From assembly GCF_007713735.2 (NCBI RefSeq), contig NZ_VMNW02000056.1, forward strand, positions 1 through 56,342: 56,342 nucleotides of DNA, written 5' to 3'. Within the stretch, counting starts at the first letter, position 1. Every line of letters starts with the position of its first letter. Position numbers and translations under genes: made by a program. The notes beneath the pieces were generated by a model. It had not been told where the DNA came from, made no database searches, and was given only the letters and a program-made list of their open reading frames with translations. This document shows positions 23,738 through 32,040 of the stretch, piece after piece. The stretch comes from Amycolatopsis acidicola (GTDB lineage Bacteria > Actinomycetota > Actinomycetes > Mycobacteriales > Pseudonocardiaceae).

Positions 23738-24648
23738 CCCCGGCTGAGGTTTACGTCGCTCAGCTCAAGCTGACCGCGGCGCTAGCAGCAGCGTTGACCC
23801 CAACCTTGTGGCCCTTGATCGGTACGCAGCTTACGTCCAGTTTGATCACGACCCTGGCGAAAGCCCTGCTCCCGGACGTCCAGCAATCCCGTGCAGCTCA
23901 GCAACAATTGGCCACGCTGTCTTATCGGGAGGCGAAGAAGGCCGCCTTGCCGTCCGAAAGCCCGATTGCAGCGCCCCCAGTCCGGGAGTACACCGCGGAC
24001 GATCTCCAGAAAGGACTGGAGCGCGTCCTTTCCACAGAGACGCCGCTCGACGAGAACGACATTGCGCGTGCGATTCGAGTCGCGGACCAACACTCTCGGA
24101 ATGCGTATCGGAACCAGACTGTCGCTTTCAGCCTCGCCGACGAGGACGTTCTTGGCTGGGCCCGGATCGATCCTGAACCACCAACGTGTGTTTTTTGCAC
24201 GATGCTGATCAGCCGCGGTCCGGTCTACACCACAGCGGAAACTGCTGGCGAGCAAAATCACTACCACGGCGGTTGCACTTGCGTGCCAGCTCTTGTCTTC
24301 CGGAGCGAGAAGTATACCTGGCCCGGACGTGACAAGTTCCTCGATGCAGAGGCCCTTTGGAAAAGTTCCGGAGGGGATTTCAAGAAATTTCGTCGCATCG
24401 TCAATAAACGCAACGGAACCGCCCGCGCGGACACGAACGAAGCCAGTGAGAAGTCCGCGAAAGACCCGAATTCCGCCGCGGTCAAAAAGCGTGCGGCCGA
24501 CCTCAAGGCAGCACGAGCACAGCTCAAGACGCTCGAGAACCTTCAGCCAAAAAGCGAGTCAGCCAAGGACTACAAGGCGAAACAGCTTGCGGTCCTGAAA
24601 AATCGTATCGCGAAACTCACCGATCCTCAGGCAGGAGAAGTAATATGA
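23734..24648 (+). CDS. MuF-like head morphogenesis (capsid maturation) protein
   Basis: The 304-residue protein follows the portal by a 4-bp overlap. The N-terminal 100 residues are helical. The MuF-type core is recognised by AIRVADQHSRNAYRNQTVAF, VLGWARIDPEPPTCVFCTML, ISRGPVYTTAETAGEQNHYH and GGCTC. The two CxxC-like pairs and the histidines are typical of the minor head family. The C-terminal third is Lys/Ala-rich coiled coil. It is expected to sit inside the procapsid; no protease motif is visible. Confidence 0.85.
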   Translation: MTPAEVYVAQLKLTAALAAALTPTLWPLIGTQLTSSLITTLAKALLPDVQQSRAAQQQLATLSYREAKKAALPSESPIAAPPVREYTADDLQKGLERVLSTETPLDENDIARAIRVADQHSRNAYRNQTVAFSLADEDVLGWARIDPEPPTCVFCTMLISRGPVYTTAETAGEQNHYHGGCTCVPALVFRSEKYTWPGRDKFLDAEALWKSSGGDFKKFRRIVNKRNGTARADTNEASEKSAKDPNSAAVKKRAADLKAARAQLKTLENLQPKSESAKDYKAKQLAVLKNRIAKLTDPQAGEVI

Positions 24649-25124
24649 CCGAACAGCCCCCGGCCGGCAATCCCCAATCCGTCACCGAACTCCCCGAGTT
24701 CTGGCAGGGCGAGATCACCCGAGCCCGCGACGACGCGGCCAAATACCGCACCGAACGAAACGCGCTTCGGGATCAGCTTGGCATCGCGACCGAAAAGGCG
24801 TCGAAGTTCGACGAGCTGTCGGAGAAGTACGAGCAGTCGCTCACGTCCGTCGCGGACTCCGATTCGAAGTACGGAAAGTTGTCCGCTGTCCTCGGAGCGA
24901 TCCAGGACACGACCATCCCCGCCCACCGCGCGCTCACTTTGGCCTCTCGCGTGCAAGGCGCGACGGCCGAGGAGTGGGCCGCCGACGCGAAGTCCCTTGT
25001 GGACATGTTCTCGGGTTCTGCAGGTCAGCCCCGCCGCCCCATTGATCCCTCGCAGGGACAGGGGCACGTCCCGCTCAACGACGGGGACGCCCTCACCGAA
25101 GCGCTGAAGAACGCGCTGGGCTGA
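24645..25124 (+). CDS. Capsid scaffolding protein
   Basis: The 159-residue protein starts at an ATG overlapping the MuF stop, preceded by AGGAGAA. It is acidic and highly helical, with a coiled-coil opening (EITRARDDAAKYRTERNALR, then DELSEKYEQSLTSVAD). A Pro/Gln-rich linker and a short C-terminal helix (ALTEALKNALG) follow, which usually binds the capsid protein. Its position directly before the major capsid gene supports the call. Confidence 0.82.
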   Translation: MTEQPPAGNPQSVTELPEFWQGEITRARDDAAKYRTERNALRDQLGIATEKASKFDELSEKYEQSLTSVADSDSKYGKLSAVLGAIQDTTIPAHRALTLASRVQGATAEEWAADAKSLVDMFSGSAGQPRRPIDPSQGQGHVPLNDGDALTEALKNALG

Positions 25125-25151
25125 CCCAAACCATTCTGAAAGGTACCCATC

Positions 25152-26036
25152 GTGGCTCTTACCACGTCCAAGTTTGTGCTCAACCAGGCGCAGGCTTCCC
25201 CGATTCTGTCGACGGCCCGTCAGAACAGCGTCATCATGGCGCTGGGCACTCAGGAAGTTCTTGGCTTGGGCGGCACGAACGTGCCGGTCTTCCTTGACGA
25301 GCCCGAGGCAGCGTTCGTCGGCGAAGCCGCTCGCAAGCCGATTTGGGACCCTGACGTCACCAACAAGACGATGCAGGTCCGCAAGCTCGCGCTGACTGTT
25401 CCGGTGTCGGCGGAGACCGCGCGTGCCAACCCGGGGGGCGTCATCGAGTCCCTGTCCCCGAAGATCGGCGGTGCGTTCGCCCGTGGACTCGATAACTACG
25501 TTTTGCACGGCGGGGTTTCCGGCGCCGACTACGTCGACCAGACCACGAAGGCAGTGGAGCTGGGCACCGCGACCCAGGCCAACGGCGGCACGTACGCCGA
25601 CATCAACGCGGGGCTGAAGCTTCTCGTCGATGATGACCGTGATTTCACTGGCGCCATTTTCGACAACACCGCGGAACCAATCCTGAACGCGGCTGTCGAT
25701 CTCAACGGCCGTCCGCTGTTTGTCGACACCCCGCTGACTGACGGCAATCCCGTCGTTCGTGCCGGCCGCATCCTTGGTCGCCCGGCCTACCAGGCCAAGG
25801 GGCTCAAGGGGGCGACCACGAACCTGGGATACCTGGGCGATTTCGCGCGGATCCACTGGGGCGTTCTCACCGCGCTTAGCGTTACCTTCTCGACTGAGGG
25901 CACCTTGGTCCAGTCGGACGGCTCGGTCCTGAGCGCCGTTCAGGACAACCTCGTCATCGTTGTCGCAGAGATGGAGGTCGGTTACGTGATCGCGGACACC
26001 GCCGACTTCGTGAAGCTGACCAACGCCACCGCCTGA
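25152..26036 (+). CDS. Major capsid protein (HK97 fold)
   Basis: The 294-residue protein starts at a GTG. It shows the short-N-arm actinophage capsid pattern: LNQAQASPILSTARQNSVIM, VPVFLDEPEAAFVGEAARKP (N-arm and E-loop), VRKLALTVPVSAETARANPG, LSPKIGGAFARGLDNYVLHG (spine helix), then PAYQAKGLKGATTNLGYLGD and VIADTADFVKLTNATA. There is no long N-terminal delta domain, in line with a separate scaffold gene. No protease is encoded nearby. Confidence 0.92.
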   Translation: MALTTSKFVLNQAQASPILSTARQNSVIMALGTQEVLGLGGTNVPVFLDEPEAAFVGEAARKPIWDPDVTNKTMQVRKLALTVPVSAETARANPGGVIESLSPKIGGAFARGLDNYVLHGGVSGADYVDQTTKAVELGTATQANGGTYADINAGLKLLVDDDRDFTGAIFDNTAEPILNAAVDLNGRPLFVDTPLTDGNPVVRAGRILGRPAYQAKGLKGATTNLGYLGDFARIHWGVLTALSVTFSTEGTLVQSDGSVLSAVQDNLVIVVAEMEVGYVIADTADFVKLTNATA

Positions 26037-26090
26037 TATCGGCCGTGACCCCGGCGGAGCAATCTGCCGGGGTACTTCCCCGGAGGGCCC

Positions 26091-26273
26091 ATGACAAAAC
26101 TTACTGCCCCCAGTGGTTCTCGCGTGGAGGTCCCCGACCACATGGCGGATTCCCTTCGAAGCCAGGGCTTTCGTGACACCGAGGAGGTGAAGCAGCGTGG
26201 CGGTCGCAGCAGCAGCGGACGTAGCCGCACGACTCGGAAGGCCGCTGACAGAACCGGAACAGGCGCAGGCTGA
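26091..26273 (+). CDS. Small head-associated protein (DUF7302-like)
   Basis: The 60-residue protein starts at an ATG preceded by CCGGAGGG. It begins MTKLTAPSGSRVEVPDHMAD and continues SLRSQGFRDTEE, a motif common in small actinophage proteins that follow the capsid gene. The C-terminus is Arg/Gly/Ser-rich. It overlaps the next gene by 77 bp in another frame, and AGGAGG inside it is the ribosome binding site of that gene. The function is not known. Confidence 0.65.
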   Translation: MTKLTAPSGSRVEVPDHMADSLRSQGFRDTEEVKQRGGRSSSGRSRTTRKAADRTGTGAG

Positions 26274-26598
26274 AGCCTACCTGGACGACGTAGAGTCCGA
26301 GCTGGTTTCTCGAATCCCTGACCTGCTGACAAAAAGCGATGTTGACGAGAATTTCAAAGCCCGAGTAGTCCGCGTTGAGTGCGCTGCTCTTCTCCGAGTC
26401 CTGCGGAATTCCGACGGCGTAGCCAGCGAAACCGTCGGGGACTACAGCATCTCTTTCATTCGAGCTGCTGCTTCCGGTTTCGTCGTCATCACCGACGACG
26501 AATGGAAGCTGCTCGGCTCGAATCGCGGCGCCTTCATGTTGGGCTACAAGGTGCCGCCGTGGTTCCCGTCCTGCGATGACGATCTCCGGCGGTACTGA
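26197..26598 (+). CDS. Head-tail connector, adaptor type (gp6/Gp15-like)
   Basis: The 133-residue protein starts at a GTG at 26197, with GAGGAGG upstream. It is helical at the N-terminus (ARLGRPLTEPEQAQAEAYLD, DVESELVSRIPDLL), then KARVVRVECAALLRVLRNSD and a beta region VGDYSISFIRAAASGFVVITDDEWKLLG. This is the classical adaptor layout, which docks under the portal. The final PPWFPSCDDDLRRY is a common actinophage ending. The stop overlaps the next start (TGATG). Confidence 0.8.
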   Translation: MAVAAAADVAARLGRPLTEPEQAQAEAYLDDVESELVSRIPDLLTKSDVDENFKARVVRVECAALLRVLRNSDGVASETVGDYSISFIRAAASGFVVITDDEWKLLGSNRGAFMLGYKVPPWFPSCDDDLRRY

Positions 26599-26951
26599 TG
26601 GCGCTTTTAGATTCTCCTCCGCATGTCCTCGAGTTGTACCCCCGAGTGCGGTCGGCGGATGGCGACGGAAATGAGCGTTGGGCACCCGGCACAACCGCCG
26701 TACCTTTTGCATGCTATGTCTCGCCGACAAGTTCCACACCAGTCGTCCTAAACGGCGATGCGACGAACACAGGGTTTACGGCCATCGGCAGATCCCTCCC
26801 TGGCGACGCTAACACCGAAGCCGCTCTCAACGGCGCCAGAGCAGTGTGGGGGTCTCGAGAGTTCATCGTGGACGGGCAGCCTTTGGTCCACTCCGTCGGG
26901 TCGCACGTTGCTCACGTCACCATCAAGCTCAAGGAAGGGGCGGGCACGTGA
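26598..26951 (+). CDS. Head closure (stopper) protein
   Basis: The 117-residue protein is mostly beta: HVLELYPRVRSADGDGNERW, PFACYVSPTSSTPVVLNGDA, then GARAVWGSREFIVDGQPLVH and VAHVTIKLKEGAGT. A small beta barrel at this position between adaptor and tail terminator is the usual stopper. Both ends overlap the neighbouring genes, showing tight translational coupling. Assignment is by size, composition and gene order. Confidence 0.7.
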   Translation: MALLDSPPHVLELYPRVRSADGDGNERWAPGTTAVPFACYVSPTSSTPVVLNGDATNTGFTAIGRSLPGDANTEAALNGARAVWGSREFIVDGQPLVHSVGSHVAHVTIKLKEGAGT

Positions 26952-27232
26952 AAGTGAGCCTTCGAGCCGAGAAGACCCTCAACCGCTGGGCTGCCCGAGA
27001 TTCCGAGGTCGAAGCCGCATTAGGCGACATCGCTTACGAAATTCTCGGGAAGGCGCGAGCTAATTTGGAAAAGCACCACAAGACCGGAGTTCATCGCATC
27101 ACGCAGACCAAGGGAAAAGTCGACCATTACGTCAATCTCGTCGGTCCGTCGTCCACGAGCGTCGAGTTCGGTCACCACACTAAGAACGGTGAGTGGGTCG
27201 AGGGCCTTCACATCTTGAAGGACGCGCTTTGA
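26948..27232 (+). CDS. HK97 gp10-like / DUF5403 tail-completion protein
   Basis: The 94-residue protein starts at a GTG overlapping the preceding stop. It has a basic N-terminus (KVSLRAEKTLNRWAARDSEV), the helix GDIAYEILGKARANLEKHHK, a strand-turn-strand VDHYVNLVGPSSTSVEFGHH and EGLHILKDAL. Actinophage genes at this position are annotated DUF5403 or gp10-like and belong to the head-tail joining set. No catalytic residues are expected. Confidence 0.7.
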   Translation: MKVSLRAEKTLNRWAARDSEVEAALGDIAYEILGKARANLEKHHKTGVHRITQTKGKVDHYVNLVGPSSTSVEFGHHTKNGEWVEGLHILKDAL

Positions 27233-27648
27233 CGTCCCCCGCTCTCGACCCGCAGCTATTTGCCGTCACCGTGGTTCGCGCTGCTCTCCCTGGGTCCATT
27301 GTAGAAACGCTCATTGACGGCGCACGCGCAGTTTCGTCCGCCTCGTACGTGTGGATCAACGACGGCGGGGGGAGCAGCGTATACCCGGGCCGGCTCGACA
27401 CCCCCACGATTGAGATCGTCACTTACGGCAACGTCTCCCGTTCCGAGACTTTGGCCAACGCCCAGGCCGCTCAGATGGCCCTCCACACTGCGTGGCAGGA
27501 ACAAATTGTAGTGCCCACCGCCGGCCACCTGAGCTATTTCGTCGTCGATCAACGTCCGACCCTGCAGCAAGTGGACGGCCTGCCGGCAGGCGTGTTCAGA
27601 TACTACGCCTCGTATTCACTGGGGCTGCGGGCTTCCTCCGCCGCCTAA
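27229..27648 (+). CDS. Tail terminator protein
   Basis: The 139-residue protein is read from a TTG at 27229, preceded by GAAGGA and overlapping the upstream stop. It opens LTSPALDPQLFAVTVVRAAL and has the alpha/beta layout expected of tail terminators: DTPTIEIVTYGNVSRSETLA, NAQAAQMALHTAWQEQIVVP and RPTLQQVDGLPAGVFRYYAS. The ring it forms ends tail-tube growth and joins the head. The following gene encodes the tube protein, in agreement. Confidence 0.78.
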   Translation: MTSPALDPQLFAVTVVRAALPGSIVETLIDGARAVSSASYVWINDGGGSSVYPGRLDTPTIEIVTYGNVSRSETLANAQAAQMALHTAWQEQIVVPTAGHLSYFVVDQRPTLQQVDGLPAGVFRYYASYSLGLRASSAA

Positions 27649-27715
27649 TTCTCCCTCCCCCTTCACTCTAGCCCGGTGTGGTTTCCCCGGGCGCTTTGTC
27701 ATGCCTAGGAGCGAC

Positions 27716-28303
27716 ATGCCCAATCCCGAAGGCTATGTGGTTGCCGCCACTGGCCACGTCTATCTTGCCCCGGTCGACACCCCGGCCCCGACTCCCACCA
27801 ACGTCGCCTTGTCCGCGCCAACGACCCCTTGGGCGGAAGCGTTTTACTCCGGCTCGGGCGAGAACGGCGGCGACAACCTCCCCGAATGGGGAAGTGACGG
27901 TGGGGACCTCACAGTGCTGGGTTCGTGGGGCAACCATGCCATCCGCACGATTCAGGACCCCCTGACCGAAACCCTGACCATCAATGTGTCCGAGGTCAAC
28001 CGCGACGCCCTGCAGCTATACACCGGAGCCGATGGCGGCGATGTTGCCGGCGTGTTCAGCGTCAAGGGTAGCGAGGTCGGGAAGGCCGTCGAGAAGGCAG
28101 TTCTTATCGTGATCCACGACGGCGATGTTCGGCTCGGCTTCTACGCCCCGCGCGTTTCGGTCACCCGCGGCGACTCGATCTCGGTCGCCAGTGACGACGG
28201 GCTCGTTTTCCCGCTTTCGCTGACGTTGCTGGACTCCACCACCATCGAGGACCGCTACCAGTGGATTTCGGAGGACCTCTTCCCGCTCGAGTCCGGCGCC
28301 TAA
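27716..28303 (+). CDS. Major tail tube protein
   Basis: The 195-residue protein starts at the ATG at 27716, with TAGGAG four bases upstream; a second ATG lies in frame at 27701. The opening MPNPEGYVVAATGHVYLAPV is typical of actinophage tube proteins. A beta-rich core follows, for example GNHAIRTIQDPLTETLTINV, DVAGVFSVKGSEVGKAVEKA and VRLGFYAPRVSVTRGDSISV, ending DDGLVFPLSLTLLDST and YQWISEDLFPLESGA. Hexamers of it form the non-contractile tube. It precedes the tail chaperones and tape measure as expected. Confidence 0.88.
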   Translation: MPNPEGYVVAATGHVYLAPVDTPAPTPTNVALSAPTTPWAEAFYSGSGENGGDNLPEWGSDGGDLTVLGSWGNHAIRTIQDPLTETLTINVSEVNRDALQLYTGADGGDVAGVFSVKGSEVGKAVEKAVLIVIHDGDVRLGFYAPRVSVTRGDSISVASDDGLVFPLSLTLLDSTTIEDRYQWISEDLFPLESGA

Positions 28304-28398
28304 ACAACAACTTCCGAGCCGGCAGCGGCGCGCAGTGGGTGTAGCCCGCTGTCGGTTCGGATCTCCAACACCCACTCAATTTTACTGAGGAGAAACGT

Positions 28399-28773
28399 AT
28401 GTCATTCCGCGAACGCATCGAATCCGAGAAGACAAAGCGCTTTCGCAGTGTCGCAATCGACGATTGGGAAACCCCGTTCGAGCTTCGAGCTCTCCAGTTG
28501 TGCGACAAGGCCGATCAGGACGCTGTCCGAGACATCTTGACTCGCGTCGACGAGATCTCCACCCGCGCAGACAAGGGTCACGAGGGCGAAACGGACGCTG
28601 ACGCGCTTGAAGAGAACCTCAGAGCGTTCCTGCGCATCGTCGCGGACAATAGTGACGCTGCCGAGGCTTACTTTGCTGATTACAGCCTTCTGGATTTGAC
28701 GATGGCGGTGAACCTCTATCAGGAGGACACCCAGGTTGGCGCCGCCAAAAGCCGTAATCGATCTCGTCGATGA
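28399..28773 (+). CDS. Tail assembly chaperone, first reading frame (gpG-like)
   Basis: The 124-residue protein starts at an ATG preceded by GAGGAGAAA. It is acidic and helical: MSFRERIESEKTKRFRSVAI, DDWETPFELRALQLCDKADQ, LEENLRAFLRIVADNSDAAE and DLTMAVNLYQEDTQVG. It ends in a basic tail read in a different frame from the next gene (SRNRSRR). Such chaperones coat the tape measure protein during tail assembly. In many phages the second frame is reached by a programmed shift; here the second frame has its own ribosome binding site. Confidence 0.82.
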   Translation: MSFRERIESEKTKRFRSVAIDDWETPFELRALQLCDKADQDAVRDILTRVDEISTRADKGHEGETDADALEENLRAFLRIVADNSDAAEAYFADYSLLDLTMAVNLYQEDTQVGAAKSRNRSRR

Positions 28774-29167
28774 CTACGGCGACCCGCTAGACAGAGACCT
28801 TTCGTACTACCACGGTGTCGACTTCGTCGCTGATTTCTTCGGCGGGGCCATATCGCCGGAACGTATGTTGAGCAGAATCGCTCGGCTTCCCGAAGACTCC
28901 TCGTTCAACGCCGCCCGACTGGCCAAGAAGTTCGGTCGTGCCGAGACCGACTTCCGCGGCTGGACAACGGATAGGTTGCTGGCCGCGCGTCTAACCACCT
29001 ACCTGGCGTGGCTGACATACGCCAAACAGCAAGAGAACTCGAAGAAAAAACTCACCGCCCCTACGCCGATACCTACTCCGTTCGATGACGGTGCGGCGGA
29101 ATCGAAGACCTCCCAGTTTGCCCGAATGCTACAGGCCGCCAGGGAGGCACGTGCCGCGAGGGAGTAA
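28736..29167 (+). CDS. Tail assembly chaperone, second reading frame (gpT-like)
   Basis: The 143-residue frame is +1 relative to the preceding gene and overlaps it by 38 bp. AGGAGG at 28721-28726 lies nine bases before a TTG at 28736, so independent initiation giving APPKAVIDLVDDYGDPL is plausible. A +1 (or -2) frameshift in the overlap is the alternative. The body (LSYYHGVDFVADFFGGAISP, LAARLTTYLAWLTYAKQQEN, FARMLQAAREARAARE) matches the helical C-terminal part of these chaperones. The tape measure follows after 3 bp. Confidence 0.8.
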   Translation: MAPPKAVIDLVDDYGDPLDRDLSYYHGVDFVADFFGGAISPERMLSRIARLPEDSSFNAARLAKKFGRAETDFRGWTTDRLLAARLTTYLAWLTYAKQQENSKKKLTAPTPIPTPFDDGAAESKTSQFARMLQAAREARAARE

Positions 29168-29170
29168 CAG

Positions 29171-32038
29171 ATGCCCGAATACGGGCGTGCCTCGATCAAA
29201 GTAACCCCGGATCTCACCGGTTTCCGGAAAGAGCTCGAGGCGAAACTAAAAGAGATCGACACGAACCTAACTGTCAACGTCAACGTCGACCTTGACACGG
29301 GCAAGGCCACCGCGGAGATGGAGGCTTGGCGAAAGGCCCAGTCCGGCAAGAAAGTCAACCAGAACGTCGATGTCGACAAGGGCAAAGCATGGGAAGCGCT
29401 CGAAGGAATCTCGAGTCGCCTTCTGCAAGTGTCCGCGAGCGGAGGCCGGGCCGCTCTTGGCATCGCGGGTGTTGTATCTGCAATTGATGCCGTCTCGGCC
29501 ACCGCGCCGACCCTCCTCCAGACCGCCGGTCTTCTAGCCCTGCTCCCCGCCGCTGCCGGTGCGGGAGCTGCCGCGCTCCTCACGATCAAGCTCGGCCTCG
29601 ACGGTATCAAGACAGCGGCCAAGCCGCTGAACTCAGTCATTTCGACGCTCGAGACGAAGGTTTCTTCGACCTTCGAAAAGAGCCTAGCACCTGCGGTCCG
29701 GAACCTTCACGATCTCATCCCACAAACCACCAACGGTTTCGTCGGAATGGCGAAAGCCATCAGCGAATCGGCCATCAACGCAACGAAGTTGTGGGACCAG
29801 AAGTCGTCAATACGCAACACGAACGCATTGATCGACGCTTCGGTTGGCGTAGTCCGAAACCTGGGCGCCGCTATCGGTCCTGTCGTGCAGGGCCTCATCA
29901 ACATAGGCGCTATCGGCGGGCCCGTTCTTCGCAACCTCACCTCGGGCGTGGGTGACGTCTCCCAGAAATTCCTGACCTGGACGGAGTCCGCCCGGGGGAT
30001 TCAGCAGATCAAAGACTGGATCAACGGGGCGCTAACGTCCCTGAGGAACTTGTGGACGGTGGGGTCGGCCGTTGTAGATATTGTCCGACAGATAGTCGGC
30101 GCGCTCAACGACGCGGGAATCGGCATCGGCGGCATCTTCGGCGGTGCTGCGCTCGAACTGGACAAGTTCCTTCACACGGCCGAGGGACAGTCTGCTCTTC
30201 ACGAGCTGGCGGACACACTCAAGACCGTCTCGGACGTCGTTCGGAACGTCCTCAATGCCGCTCTCCAGCAGCTTGCGCCGATCCTCGAAGCTGCGGGGCC
30301 AGCAATCCGCGAGATTGTCACACAGCTCGGAACGAAGCTAGTAAACGCGATCAACACGGTCGGCCCGATCGTCAAGGATTTTTTCCAGTTTCTTAGCGAC
30401 CATAAATGGGCCGCGGACCTGGTCGCCGACCTGCTCGCCGTTGCGGCGGCGATCAAGCTAATCTCCAGCGCCAGCAAGCTAGCGACCAAAGCGTTGGGTG
30501 CCCTCCCCGGCTCGGTCGGCAAGGCCGGCGCTAAGTCCGGTACCTCGTTCGGCTCGAGCGCCGCCAGCGCTATACGTGGCATCAGTTGGGCGGCGATTGG
30601 CCTAGACATCGTCAACGAGCTAACTAGCTCGTGGTTCTCGGAGATGTCCGGTGGTAAGATCAATTCTCTGTGGGAAGCCGCTTGGCAAGGTTTCTTCGGC
30701 GGTGACGGTGTCGGAGACAACGGCATTTTTCCGTGGATCGGAAAAGCCTTCGGCGACCTTCTGCCGAACATTATCGAAGGGTCGCCGGACGCTCGATCCG
30801 AGTTCCTTCACGGCGTACTCGGAATCCCTACAGACGACGAGCTTCACCAAGCGATCGACGAAGCGCTAGGAAACAACTTCAAGGCCGGCGGAGTCCTCGA
30901 CTCCGCTTGGGGCGACGCCAACAACATCTGGCGGACAGGACTCAACGACATTGGGTCGGTCACAGACGTTGGCTTCGCCAATATCGGCGCGACTGTCTCT
31001 AACACGATGTTTCAAGCGCGGGCCGCGATTTCCAGCGGAATCGGTGCGGCTTCGTTGGCTGTGTCCGGCAGCGTAGGCGGAATCGTAAGCTCGATCTCGA
31101 GCGGATTCAGCCAGGTTGGTTCGATCGCCAGCACGAGTTGGCGAGACGTCGCGGGATTCGTCTCTGGCAATATCGGAGATGCTACCGCCGCGGTTTCCGG
31201 CGGGGTCGGTTCTATGGTCGGCTCTGTCGCTAACGCGTTCGGAACCGCCATTCCGGCGGCCACGAGCAGCGGCTTGGCCTCTTGGCTCGGTGCGATCAAT
31301 TCGAACATCGGTTCTGCGGTCGGCTCCGTCGCGGTCGGGATGGGCGCTATCACAAGCTCGGTCGGATCTGCGATGGGCTTTGTCGCAGGCCAGGGCTGGT
31401 CCGGCGTAGGTGCATTCGCCGCCGGGATCTCTGGCGCCGGAGCGAGCGCCGTAGGCGCGATGGCAGGAGTATCCAACGGAGTCCGAGGCGCCGCGTACGT
31501 AGACCTCCGGCCGGTCGGCTCTGCGATCGCTCAGGGCCTCGCTAACGGCATCTGGTCGAACATCGGGTCTGCCGTGGCTGCCGCCTCGAGCATGGCATCT
31601 CAGGTCGGATCGATCGTGCGATCTGTCGCCGGCGTTCACTCGCCGTCGAAGATGATGTACGACATCGGTAAGTGGCTCCCGCCGGGTTTCGCTAACGGTA
31701 TTGATAGCACCGCCGACGCGGCTGTGCAGGCCGCTGCCGCGATGGTCCGGAAGGTTCAGTCTGTCGCTTCGTCTGTGGTCGCTACGGCCGACTCAGGGCG
31801 CTTCAGCGTCGACTACGGCACGGTGTCCGACGCCACGTGGAATCAGCTCTTGGCCGCGGGTTGGAAGGGCGACCCGACAGACGGCAAGGAAGCGCTGTAT
31901 GCGCCGACCGTCGAAGCCAGTTCGTCTATTGAGGACCGTGTGGCCGCTGCGCTGTCGAGTTGGACATTCCAGCAAGACCCTCAGGGCCAATACAAGTTGA
32001 TCCGCAAAGCGGGCCGAGACAACCTAGTGAGGCGGTAG
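29171..32038 (+). CDS. Tape measure protein
   Basis: This 955-residue protein sets tail length. It has an N-terminal helical region (GFRKELEAKLKEIDTNLTVN), several hydrophobic helices (LLQTAGLLALLPAAAGAGAA at about 115-135), a long mid-region of coiled segments and a repetitive Gly/Ser/Ala part with recurring SGSVGGIVSSI-type units (residues about 610-780). The C-terminal motif VAGVHSPSKMMYDIGKWLPPGFANGI is diagnostic of siphophage tape measures. At about 0.15 nm per residue the tail would be roughly 140 nm, an estimate from general knowledge. No lytic transglycosylase or peptidase domain was seen. Confidence 0.92.
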   Translation: MPEYGRASIKVTPDLTGFRKELEAKLKEIDTNLTVNVNVDLDTGKATAEMEAWRKAQSGKKVNQNVDVDKGKAWEALEGISSRLLQVSASGGRAALGIAGVVSAIDAVSATAPTLLQTAGLLALLPAAAGAGAAALLTIKLGLDGIKTAAKPLNSVISTLETKVSSTFEKSLAPAVRNLHDLIPQTTNGFVGMAKAISESAINATKLWDQKSSIRNTNALIDASVGVVRNLGAAIGPVVQGLINIGAIGGPVLRNLTSGVGDVSQKFLTWTESARGIQQIKDWINGALTSLRNLWTVGSAVVDIVRQIVGALNDAGIGIGGIFGGAALELDKFLHTAEGQSALHELADTLKTVSDVVRNVLNAALQQLAPILEAAGPAIREIVTQLGTKLVNAINTVGPIVKDFFQFLSDHKWAADLVADLLAVAAAIKLISSASKLATKALGALPGSVGKAGAKSGTSFGSSAASAIRGISWAAIGLDIVNELTSSWFSEMSGGKINSLWEAAWQGFFGGDGVGDNGIFPWIGKAFGDLLPNIIEGSPDARSEFLHGVLGIPTDDELHQAIDEALGNNFKAGGVLDSAWGDANNIWRTGLNDIGSVTDVGFANIGATVSNTMFQARAAISSGIGAASLAVSGSVGGIVSSISSGFSQVGSIASTSWRDVAGFVSGNIGDATAAVSGGVGSMVGSVANAFGTAIPAATSSGLASWLGAINSNIGSAVGSVAVGMGAITSSVGSAMGFVAGQGWSGVGAFAAGISGAGASAVGAMAGVSNGVRGAAYVDLRPVGSAIAQGLANGIWSNIGSAVAAASSMASQVGSIVRSVAGVHSPSKMMYDIGKWLPPGFANGIDSTADAAVQAAAAMVRKVQSVASSVVATADSGRFSVDYGTVSDATWNQLLAAGWKGDPTDGKEALYAPTVEASSSIEDRVAAALSSWTFQQDPQGQYKLIRKAGRDNLVRR

Positions 32039-32040
32039 CC

